This document shows positions 57,866 to 64,000 of a stretch of DNA of 64,000 nt, piece after piece. Positions within the stretch are counted from its first letter, which is position 1. Each line of letters begins with the position of its first letter. The translations under genes were made by a program, and so were the position numbers. The notes below the pieces were generated by a model. It saw nothing but the letters and a program-made list of their open reading frames with translations. It did not search any database and had not been told where the DNA came from. The DNA is from Hymenobacter sp. H14-R3 (GTDB lineage: Bacteria > Bacteroidota > Bacteroidia > Cytophagales > Hymenobacteraceae): contig NZ_JASITD010000018.1 of assembly GCF_030063445.1 (NCBI RefSeq), positions 1-64,000 on the forward strand. The letters run 5' to 3'.

Positions 57866-59140
57866 TCAAGGCATTACGAAAGATAAATCGAAGCTTACCA
57901 CGTTGGCCGTGAGGCCGGTAGTCTGGCGGTAGTAGCCGTAGCGCAGGTCGAGCGACTTGAACTTGGTGACACCGTGGCCAAGTGGTATTTTGAAGCGGCC
58001 CAGCCCGTAGAGCGGCGCGTAGCGCAGGCCCAGGCCCGCCTTGTGGGCCGAAAAGGCCGAGAGGTCGTAGTCGGAGGTGTAAAACTCGTTCGTAACCGAG
58101 TGGGCCAGGTAGGGCGCAAAGTAATCGGCCGAAGTTTGGGTGTGGTAGCGGTAAAACGGATAGAGCGTGAAAAACGGGCTCACTTTCACCGGCACTTCCA
58201 GCTCCAGGGTGTGCGCCCGGATGCCGAAGTTGTCGTTATAAAAGCGGTAGAAGCCGCGTAGCTGCACCAGGTCGGTGGCGTAGTAGGTGAGGCGCAGGCT
58301 GGCCGGATACTTATAGCGCAGGCGGGGCAGCACCTCAGCCAGGGCCGTGCCCAGGGCACCGGGCGTGCCCAGCTCGGGGCTGCTATCGAAAAAATACACC
58401 CGTTGAAACGGCGTGCTCAGCAGCCCACGCTGCGCCACCGGCTCGATGCTCACGGAGGCTTGCAGGCGCTTGCTCAGCACCTGCGCATACACCACGGAGA
58501 GCGTGAAGCTCTGGCGGTTGTCGGAGCCGTACTTCTTGTTTTTGGTGCCGCCCACCCGCAGCTCGGCGGGCGTGATGAGGGTAATTTTATCAATAAATGC
58601 CTGGCCGCTCACGCTCAGTTGGCGGTTGCCATCGCGCGAGGTGCGCGCCCACGAGCCCACGAGGTTAAACGACAGGTAATCATACTCTTTTGATACGCCC
58701 AGGCCCGCGCCCACCGTGGTAAGCTTGTCGGCCAGCACGTGCGCCAGGCCAAAATCGGCGTGGTAGCGCACGTCGGCCGATGAGGGCGACGACATTACCT
58801 GGTCAATCTTGTCCGACGAGGCCGAGGCGTAGTAGTCGATGCCCACGTTGGCGGCCAGGCGGGTGGTGGAGTCGAGCGGCACGTTGAGCAGGATAGTGGG
58901 CGCCACATCGGTCAGGTGCTGGCTGCCAATGCCACCCTCCACGGCCGAGTGGTCGCCGTTTTGCTGGTAGTAGCTGCCCAGGATGTCGAGCTCCGTTTCG
59001 CCGTAGCTGCCGGGCCGGGGCAGCGGCGAGGCGTTGGGCACAATGCCCGAGCCATCGAGCCGGTTGGGCGTGGGCGTGGCCTGCGCCAGGGCGGCGAGTG
59101 GGGCCGCAAAGGCCAGGCCGGCGAGTAGGATTTTTTTCAC
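57866..59140 (-). CDS. DUF3570 outer-membrane beta-barrel protein
   Basis: A 424-residue protein with a signal peptide MKKILLAGLAFAAPLAALAQ. After a short linker (SPLPRPGSYGETELDILGSY) the remainder is a beta-barrel of alternating strands: LTDVAPTILLNVPLDSTTRL, GIDYYASASSDKIDQVMSSP, NRQLSVSGQAFIDKITLITP, FSFTLSVVYAQVLS-like stretches and the closing VTKFKSLDLRYGYYRQTTGL, with VSFDLSFVMP at the C-terminus. These characters fit DUF3570. The function is unknown. The family is regularly found with DUF4266 and ApbE-like genes, and both are immediately upstream here. A palindromic repeat (59167-59292) separates it from DUF4266, so its message may be separate or pass through that hairpin. Confidence 0.85.
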   Translation of the reverse strand: MKKILLAGLAFAAPLAALAQATPTPNRLDGSGIVPNASPLPRPGSYGETELDILGSYYQQNGDHSAVEGGIGSQHLTDVAPTILLNVPLDSTTRLAANVGIDYYASASSDKIDQVMSSPSSADVRYHADFGLAHVLADKLTTVGAGLGVSKEYDYLSFNLVGSWARTSRDGNRQLSVSGQAFIDKITLITPAELRVGGTKNKKYGSDNRQSFTLSVVYAQVLSKRLQASVSIEPVAQRGLLSTPFQRVYFFDSSPELGTPGALGTALAEVLPRLRYKYPASLRLTYYATDLVQLRGFYRFYNDNFGIRAHTLELEVPVKVSPFFTLYPFYRYHTQTSADYFAPYLAHSVTNEFYTSDYDLSAFSAHKAGLGLRYAPLYGLGRFKIPLGHGVTKFKSLDLRYGYYRQTTGLTANVVSFDLSFVMP

Positions 59141-59166
59141 GAAGGAGTTCAGTTAATTTTTCCGCA

Positions 59167-59292
59167 TTGTCATTGCGAGCGCAACGCAGTGGAGCGCGGC
59201 AATCCTTCCTGCACGCATAGGTTACTAAAGCAGTGAGACAGACGACCAGGAAAGATTGTCGCGCTCCACTGCGTTGCGCTCGCAATGACAAT
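59167..59292. repeat. Palindromic repeat, attgcgagcgcaacg family
   Basis: The left arm (59168-59212) begins ttgtcattgcgagcgcaacg and contains gtggagcgcggcaatccttc; the right arm (about 59247-59292) is its reverse complement with two differences. It is closely related to 26795-26915. It lies between the DUF4266 and DUF3570 genes of an operon on the minus strand. Confidence 0.9.
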
Positions 59293-59305
59293 TACTTAAT
59301 CACCT

Positions 59306-59542
59306 TTAATTGCAGCCGCAGCCACCGCCTACTTTACCGCCGTTGGCCCCGCCGGCACCTTCGCGGTAGCTCTCGAAGTTGACTTCCGAGGTTTCTATCT
59401 TCTTGGTAGCCAGCTTCATATCTTCATCATTGAGATAGGCTTTTTGGTAGGCAGCCACCGACACGCAGCCGGGCAGCGCAGCCGCGCCAGCCAGCGCCAG
59501 GCCCAGCAGCGCCGGGCGGAAACACAGGGGGAGATTCATCAT
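59306..59542 (-). CDS. DUF4266 small lipoprotein with Cys-rich C-terminus
   Basis: A 78-residue protein started at ATG 59542 (the frame is open further to 59743, but that part is inside the ApbE gene). The signal MMNLPLCFRPALLGLALAGA ends in the lipobox AALPGC, leaving a mature lipoprotein of about 52 residues. Conserved DUF4266 features are YLNDEDMKL and the tail GGKVGGGCGCN with two cysteines. The start codon overlaps the ApbE stop codon (ATGA overlap), so translation is coupled. The role is unknown. The glycine-rich CGC tail could bind a metal or undergo thiol chemistry with the thioredoxin encoded two genes upstream; that is inference. Confidence 0.8.
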   Translation of the reverse strand: MMNLPLCFRPALLGLALAGAAALPGCVSVAAYQKAYLNDEDMKLATKKIETSEVNFESYREGAGGANGGKVGGGCGCN

Positions 59543-60603
59543 TTTGCAGGGTTGGGGGCCGGAGCCGCGGCGGCACTGTGGTAGGCGTTCATCTGCATTC
59601 CTCTGGAAACCAGAATTTTGCCGTCGTCGGTAATCAACGTGGCGTCTACGCCCTTGAGGCGGTTTATGAGGGCCAGGCCCGCCACGGGGCCGAGCACAAA
59701 CACGGCATCGTCGAGGGCATCGGCCAGCTCCACATCGGGGCAAATAATGGTGACCGAGCGCAGGCCCGTGGCCGGGTAGCCGGTGTGCGGGTTGATGATG
59801 TGGCCGTAGTACTTACCGGCCACCGTAAAATACTGCTCGTAATTGCCAGCCGTTACCACGGCTAAGTCGCTCACCGTGAGCCAGGAAGATACGGTGTGCG
59901 GCCGGGCCGGGTCGCCGATGGCAATGCGCCAGCCGCTGCCATCGGGCTGCTTGCCCCAGCAGTACACGTCGCCCGAGCCGTTGATGAGGCCGCCCGCGAT
60001 GCCCATTTGTTTCATTATTTCGGTAGCGCGCCGCACGCCGTAGCCTTGCAGGACGCCCGCCAGGTTCAGGCGCATGCCTTTTTCGGGCAGGTAAACGGCG
60101 CGCGTGGCCGCATCGAGCCGCACCTTTTGCCAGCCAATGCGGCGCACCGAGTTGCGCACCGTAGCCGAGTCGGGCAGGCTGGCATGGGCCTGTTTATCAA
60201 ACTGATATATCTTGTCGCCGCTGGCAAACGTGATGTCGAAGGCCCCGCCGCTGAGCTGCGATATCTTGAGGGTGCGCTGGATAAGGTCAAACACCTCCTG
60301 GTCCACCACCACTGGCCGGATGCCAGCCAGCCGGTTGATTTTGACCACCTGCGAGGTCGAATCCCAGTAGGAAAAAAGGTGGTCGATGCGCTGGGTTTCG
60401 CGCAGGCCGGCACGCAGGGCGCGCCATGCCAGCGAGTCGTCGCTGGATACAGCCGTAAACGTGAAGTGCGAGCCCATGAGGTGCGCCTCGCGGGTGTAGG
60501 CGCGGGCGCGCACCGGGGCCAGGGGTTGGGCTAACACGCCCAACCCGCTCATTACCAGCGCAATGATACTACTGGCTACCCAGGCTCCTCCCCTCTTGCT
60601 CAT
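59539..60603 (-). CDS. ApbE-like FAD:protein FMN transferase
   Basis: A protein of about 354 residues from ATG 60603 with a signal-anchor or signal sequence (SSIIALVMSGLGVLAQ). The ApbE fold is seen as THLMGSHFTFTAV-like AHLMGSHFTFTAV, HLFSYWDSTSQVVKINRLAG, FDITFASGDKIYQFD, GGLINGSGDVYCWGKQPDG and HIINPHTGYPATGL. The metal site region is ELADALDDAVFVLGP. Differences from the canonical enzyme: the usual DLGGIAKGY-type segment is NLAGVLQGYG, lacking the lysine, and the ADAL-x-T-A position has Asp where Thr is usual. ApbE transfers FMN from FAD to Ser/Thr of target proteins in the periplasm. No typical flavinylation site is visible in its neighbours. Confidence 0.8.
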   Translation of the reverse strand: MSKRGGAWVASSIIALVMSGLGVLAQPLAPVRARAYTREAHLMGSHFTFTAVSSDDSLAWRALRAGLRETQRIDHLFSYWDSTSQVVKINRLAGIRPVVVDQEVFDLIQRTLKISQLSGGAFDITFASGDKIYQFDKQAHASLPDSATVRNSVRRIGWQKVRLDAATRAVYLPEKGMRLNLAGVLQGYGVRRATEIMKQMGIAGGLINGSGDVYCWGKQPDGSGWRIAIGDPARPHTVSSWLTVSDLAVVTAGNYEQYFTVAGKYYGHIINPHTGYPATGLRSVTIICPDVELADALDDAVFVLGPVAGLALINRLKGVDATLITDDGKILVSRGMQMNAYHSAAAAPAPNPAK

Positions 60604-60636
60604 GGTGGGCGCGTAATTAATCAGCTGCAAACAGGC

Positions 60637-61110
60637 TTATTTCTTAGCCAGCAATTGCGTAAGGTAGGCGTCGTAGGCAGTGGCCCCGCCGGAGCGGTAA
60701 CCGGTGCGCGCCAAGATTTTACCCTCGGGTGAGAGCAGCACCACGGCCGGAAATGAGCCCTCCTTGTTAAGCTGCGCAGCCGCATCCTCGCTGAGCTTGG
60801 TTTGGGCCGGGTCGAGGCGGTTTTTTTTGTTGCGTGGAAAGTCGAAGCGGGCCAGCACAAACCTATCCTGGGCATAGCTGGCAAACTCGGGCTGGTCGAA
60901 TACCTCCTGCTTGAGCAGCATGCAGGGCTTGCACCAGTCGGAGCCGGAGAACACGGCCAATACCGGCCGCTGGCTGGCTTTGGCCTGCGCCAGAGCGGCG
61001 GGCAACGAGCTGGTCCAGGCCAGGCCGGATGCAGACGGGCTGGTTTGCGCAACGGCCGAGGCCGAAGCGAATAAGCTGATTGTGAGCGCGTTTAGCAATA
61101 GGGCACGCAT
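60637..61110 (-). CDS. Secreted thioredoxin-fold protein (WCKPC)
   Basis: A 157-residue protein from ATG 61110 with a signal peptide (MRALLLNALTISLFASASAV, then AQ). The thioredoxin domain contains LAVFSGSDWCKPCMLLKQEV with a C-x-x-C pair, FVLARFDFPRNKKNRLD and the cis-Pro EGSFPAVVLLSPEGKIL. This is a periplasmic disulfide reductase or similar. It is the first gene of the operon that continues with ApbE, DUF4266, DUF3570 and VIT1/CCC1; the next start is 33 bases downstream. The longer frame to 61182 has no conserved sequence and no better start. Confidence 0.9.
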   Translation of the reverse strand: MRALLLNALTISLFASASAVAQTSPSASGLAWTSSLPAALAQAKASQRPVLAVFSGSDWCKPCMLLKQEVFDQPEFASYAQDRFVLARFDFPRNKKNRLDPAQTKLSEDAAAQLNKEGSFPAVVLLSPEGKILARTGYRSGGATAYDAYLTQLLAKK

Positions 61111-61355
61111 AGCAGAAGAAAGAAGGCCAAAGAAGAAAATAGTAAAAAGTCCGGGCGTTACGCGGCAGGAAGACCCGTACAAATACGCTGCCGGGTTGGT
61201 GACAGCAAAACGGAAACCGCTCTGTAATAGCTTGGCCGGGGTCTTAAGATTGACTTAAAACTCATTGGTAAGCAATTGCTCACGACTAAATAAGTACTGT
61301 TACGCGGATGGCACGGGGCAGGGCCCCGCGCCATCCGCCCATCCGCAAACCGGAA

Positions 61356-62555
61356 TTAGTCGCCGCCTTCGCCTTTGCGCAGCTCGGCATCCAGAAAATA
61401 AGCGCCCTTGCGCACCAACTGGGTGGTGTCGGGCAAGGGGTCGAGCACGGTCACGGCCACATCGCCGTGCTGGGGCGGCGCGGCGCGCACCCGCACCCGC
61501 CGAAACACGGTGCGGCCCGAATCCTGGCCCACGCGCCGGAAAATATAGCTCAGCTCACCGGCCTGAATGAGGGCCGCCTCGGGCAGGGTGCGCACCCGTG
61601 CGCCGGCCGTTTGGATGCGGGCGGCCACAAACTGGCCGGGCAGCAAGTCGCGCCGCTCGGGCTCCAGGTGGGCGTGCACGCGCACGGTGCGGGCGTTATC
61701 GTCGAAGGCCTTGCCCACCAGGAATACGCGGGCGGTGAGCTCCTCGTCGCGGTTGGCATTCTGAATTTTGAAAAGGATTTTCTGGCCGACTTTCACCTGG
61801 GCCACGTCCTTCTCAAACACCTTGAGCTCCAGGTGCAGGTCGTCGCGGTTGAGCACCTCCACCAGCACGTCCTGGGGGCCCACGTACTGGCCGGGGTTGA
61901 TGTTGACGACCTTCACGTAGCCCGAGATGGGCGAGGTAAGCGGCACGCTGGTAACTAGTTGCCCGGTAGCATCGAGGTGGGCCACTGAGATACCGAGTAG
62001 CCGCAACTGGGCGGCGGTGGCGCGCAGCATAGCCTGCTCGGTGGCGTAGTCGGCGCGGGCCATCTGCAGCTTGCGCTTGGCCCCCACATCCTCCACGTCG
62101 AGGATGCGCTGGCGCTCCAGGTCTTCGGCCAGGAAGCGTACTTTGGCCTTGCTCTGAAGGTAGTTCTGCTGCAAGGTGAGGTACTCGGGCGAGCGCAGCG
62201 TGGCCACTGGCGCGCCGGCCGCCACGTGCTCGCCGGGCAGCACCAGCACGGTTTGCACGTAGCCGCCCTGCACGGCCGTGATGGACACCCGGTTTTGGGG
62301 CGGCACCTCCACCGAGCCGTTGGCCTGCACTTCGGTGGTCATGTTCTGGCGCTCGAAGCTGCCGAAGGTGATGCCGGCGGCTTTTTCCTGGGCGGGGCTC
62401 ACGGACAGCTGGTTGGGGTTGGCGGGGGCGGCCGGGGCGGCGGCTTTGCCGTCGGCGGGGGCATCTTTTTGGGCGGCATCGCCGCCTTTCGAGCCGCAGG
62501 CCGTGAGCAGCGCCAGGGTGCCCGCGAGGGCGTATAAGTTGAGGTTGAAAGACAT
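61356..62555 (-). CDS. CusB/CzcB-type periplasmic adaptor of a metal RND pump
   Basis: A protein of about 399 residues from ATG 62555. The lipoprotein signal ends ALLTAC, followed by an Ala/Lys/Pro linker. The barrel-sandwich is VQANGSVEVPPQNRVSITAV and VLPGEHVAAGAPVATLRSPE, then the helical hairpin LQQNYLQSKAKVRFLAEDLE. The second half has SPISGYVKVVNINPGQYVGP, DLHLELKVFEKDVAQVKVGQ and a membrane-proximal domain PEAALIQAGELSYIF. There is no N-terminal CusF-like metal-binding Met/Cys cluster. It is 68 bases downstream of the fused pump/channel gene on the same strand, so together they make a tripartite metal-efflux system. Confidence 0.9.
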   Translation of the reverse strand: MSFNLNLYALAGTLALLTACGSKGGDAAQKDAPADGKAAAPAAPANPNQLSVSPAQEKAAGITFGSFERQNMTTEVQANGSVEVPPQNRVSITAVQGGYVQTVLVLPGEHVAAGAPVATLRSPEYLTLQQNYLQSKAKVRFLAEDLERQRILDVEDVGAKRKLQMARADYATEQAMLRATAAQLRLLGISVAHLDATGQLVTSVPLTSPISGYVKVVNINPGQYVGPQDVLVEVLNRDDLHLELKVFEKDVAQVKVGQKILFKIQNANRDEELTARVFLVGKAFDDNARTVRVHAHLEPERRDLLPGQFVAARIQTAGARVRTLPEAALIQAGELSYIFRRVGQDSGRTVFRRVRVRAAPPQHGDVAVTVLDPLPDTTQLVRKGAYFLDAELRKGEGGD

Positions 62556-62623
62556 TAGTAAGGAAGGTCGAATCGAAAAGAAATACGGGCTCACACTAGC
62601 GATGAGCTCCCGAGGTAAGCCAG

Positions 62624-64000
62624 CTACTTGGCAGTGCCCTGCGGAATATCCGTACCCGTGAGCGCCTGCAAGCTCACTACCAGGTCGTTATACCGCTGGG
62701 CCTGGTCGAGGTAGTTGGACTGGATTTGCCAGGCGGGGTCGGTGTTCACCACGTAGGTCACGTAGTCGATGTCACCGGCCCGGAAGCTTTTTTCGGCCGT
62801 ATCAAGAATGAGCCGGGCCTGGGGCAGGGCCGTGCGCTGGTAATAATCGAGCGACGCCTGCGCCCGGCGCAGCTGGCGGCGCAGGGTGCTGAGCTGGGTA
62901 CTGAGCTGGCTGGTGGCGTAGGCCAGCTGGCCGGCCGCCGCCTGCTCGCCCAAGCGGGCGGCGGCCACCCGCGCCCGCCCGGCCCCGCCCAGCAGCGGAA
63001 TCGCCAGGCCCAACTGCCCCACCCGCAGCGCCCTATACTCGGGCCGGAGGGTTTGCTGGAAGTAACCGGCGCGCACGTCGGGCAGCCGGCGTAATTGCTC
63101 GACCCGCGTTTGGAGCTGGCTCACGGCAATTTGCTGGCGCAGCAGGCCCAGCGTGGGGTTGCTCTCGGGCGAGAGGGCGGCCGTGTCGGCGGCCGTGAGC
63201 GGGGCCACCAGCGCGCCGGTAGTGTCGATGGCGGCCAGGCCGGGGCTGCCCAGCAGCTGGCCCAACTGCTCGCGCTGCACCTCCAGGTCGGAAAGCGTGG
63301 TGAGCAGGCGGTTTTGCACTTCCAGCAGCCGGGCCTGGGCGGCTACCTGCTCCAGGCGGTTGGTTTCGCCCACTTTGTAGCGAATGAGGGCGGCGTGGGC
63401 GGCGCGGCGGTACAGGCTGTCCTGGCGGCGCAGCAGCGCCACCCGGCGGTAGCTCACCAGCAGGCCGTAGTAGTTGCTGCGGATGGCCTGCACTAGGCTG
63501 CGCCGGCTCACGGCGGCCTGCCGCTCGGCCGTAGCACCCTGGCCCTGAAGCAGTTTGCGCTGCGCGCTGTACACCCCCGGCAAAGCGGCCTGCTGAATAA
63601 TGTTGAACGTGCGGTCGTTCAGGTTGCTCGATATCTGGCCGAGCTGAAAATCGACCACCGTGCGCGGCAGCTCCACGCCCGTGCGAATAAGCGCCTGCTG
63701 CTGCTGCGTTTGCAGGCCGGCGTTGCGCAGCGACTGGTTTTGGGTGCCGGCCGTTTGCAGGGCCTGACCCAGGTTTACGGGCGCGCCAGCCGTGGAGCCG
63801 AGCGTGTTCTGGGCCAGCGCCGGGCGGGCGATGCCGCCCAGCAGAATTAGCAGCAACACGGCCGTGGCTACGGCGGTGGGCAGCTTGGCCGGGGTTTGGC
63901 TCGGTTGGCCAGCGCCTACGGTGGGCTCAGCCGGCGGGTTTTGGCCGGGCGCTTCGCCCTTTTCGGCGGCGTGCTTGGCATCGTCGGCGGCTTGGGCGGC
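62624..64000 (-). CDS. C-terminal part of a probable CusA-TolC fusion (metal RND pump plus outer-membrane channel), cut by window edge
   Basis: The frame stays open to the window end (64000) with no in-frame ATG. From the left it holds a TolC-like region of about 410 residues: NLGQALQTAGTQNQSLRNAG, LQAIRSNYYGLLVSYRRVAL-like VQAIRSNYYGLLVSYRRVAL, NRLEQVAAQARLLEVQNRLL, LRRLPDVRAGYFQQTL and IDYVTYVVNTDPAWQIQSNY. Upstream is a hydrophobic helix (LPTAVATAVLLLILLGGIAR) and a charged Ala/Lys/Pro linker (DDAKHAAEKGEAPGQNPPAE). A GTG at 63859 could start a stand-alone channel. But the linker and open frame suit the C-terminus of CusA/CzcA proteins that carry a fused TolC domain, known in Bacteroidota. 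The CusA half would lie beyond the window. Confidence 0.7.
   Translation of the reverse strand, partial: AAQAADDAKHAAEKGEAPGQNPPAEPTVGAGQPSQTPAKLPTAVATAVLLLILLGGIARPALAQNTLGSTAGAPVNLGQALQTAGTQNQSLRNAGLQTQQQQALIRTGVELPRTVVDFQLGQISSNLNDRTFNIIQQAALPGVYSAQRKLLQGQGATAERQAAVSRRSLVQAIRSNYYGLLVSYRRVALLRRQDSLYRRAAHAALIRYKVGETNRLEQVAAQARLLEVQNRLLTTLSDLEVQREQLGQLLGSPGLAAIDTTGALVAPLTAADTAALSPESNPTLGLLRQQIAVSQLQTRVEQLRRLPDVRAGYFQQTLRPEYRALRVGQLGLAIPLLGGAGRARVAAARLGEQAAAGQLAYATSQLSTQLSTLRRQLRRAQASLDYYQRTALPQARLILDTAEKSFRAGDIDYVTYVVNTDPAWQIQSNYLDQAQRYNDLVVSLQALTGTDIPQGTAK

Noticed and set aside
59543..59743. Long N-terminal extension of the DUF4266 frame
   Set aside because: The extension is an Arg/Cys/Pro-rich shadow of ApbE; the ATG at 59542 gives a proper lipoprotein signal and an ATGA overlap.

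Overview
The window looks like chromosomal DNA of a GC-rich member of the Bacteroidota, most likely Cytophagales/Hymenobacteraceae (Hymenobacter-like). The evidence is a T9SS-type C-terminal sorting domain, DUF2911, DUF3570/DUF4266, a GH97 glucosidase, a two-domain E1 dehydrogenase fusion, a CusA-TolC style fusion, few Shine-Dalgarno sequences, and repeated matches to the Bacteroidota -7 promoter element TAnnTTTG in front of genes. There is no phage, plasmid backbone, complete insertion sequence or CRISPR array. The genus assignment is an inference from gene content and composition.

Layout. 0.1-0.85 kb: an AT-rich SUKH-like fragment and a DUF1294 membrane protein. 0.8-11 kb (minus strand): alpha/beta hydrolase and CrtI-like oxidoreductase (overlapping pair), a zinc-ribbon protein, a large PD-(D/E)XK nuclease / SF1 helicase, phosphoglycerate mutase, DUF2911, an MHS-type MFS carrier and an HPP protein. 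11-12 kb: repeat debris and an AT-rich orphan gene. 12-18 kb (plus): FAD-dependent dehydrogenase, CoA-binding protein, an unknown secreted protein, then an ECF sigma factor, a putative anti-sigma protein and a beta-barrel protein. 18-24.5 kb: RNA methyltransferase, divergent from a BamA/TamA-like lipoprotein, and a T9SS-exported surface protein. 24.5-33 kb: metabolic genes (2-oxoacid dehydrogenase E1, HemF, PAP2, riboflavin synthase, sugar transferase, Pcm-like methyltransferase, thioesterase, a HolD/UDG-like unknown). 33-47 kb: GH97, a carboxypeptidase-regulatory-domain protein, a non-canonical tRNA-Cys-like gene, TlpA-like thioredoxin, GatB, OmpA/TSP3, SPFH, SWIM protein, DUF1963 and a phytase-like secreted protein. 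47.4-53.2 kb: a complete tripartite HAE1 RND efflux operon (adaptor, pump, outer-membrane channel). 53.8-57 kb: an OhrR-Ohr peroxide cluster followed by an NADP-dependent reductase, an ABM monooxygenase and a DJ-1/PfpI protein. 57.1-61.1 kb (minus): a secreted redox module, thioredoxin - ApbE - DUF4266 - DUF3570 - VIT1/CCC1. 61.3-64 kb: CusB-like adaptor and the C-terminal part of a probable CusA-TolC fusion, cut by the window edge.

The intergenic spaces hold several families of palindromic repeats that often abut start codons: two full copies and one remnant of an attgcgagcgcaacg family, a 35-bp-arm family, a roughly 85-bp-arm family, and an acggagtg family around the peroxide-response genes. 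There is also a 260-bp element with terminal inverted repeats and four internal 22-bp half-palindromes, and a 36-bp perfect palindrome that contains a promoter. The items most worth a second look are the tRNA-Cys-like gene with its own promoter and terminator, the thioredoxin/ApbE/DUF4266/DUF3570/VIT1 module, the TIR element at 45.1-45.4 kb, and the promoter-palindrome at 35.55 kb. All family assignments rest on motif recognition by eye; no database search was run.
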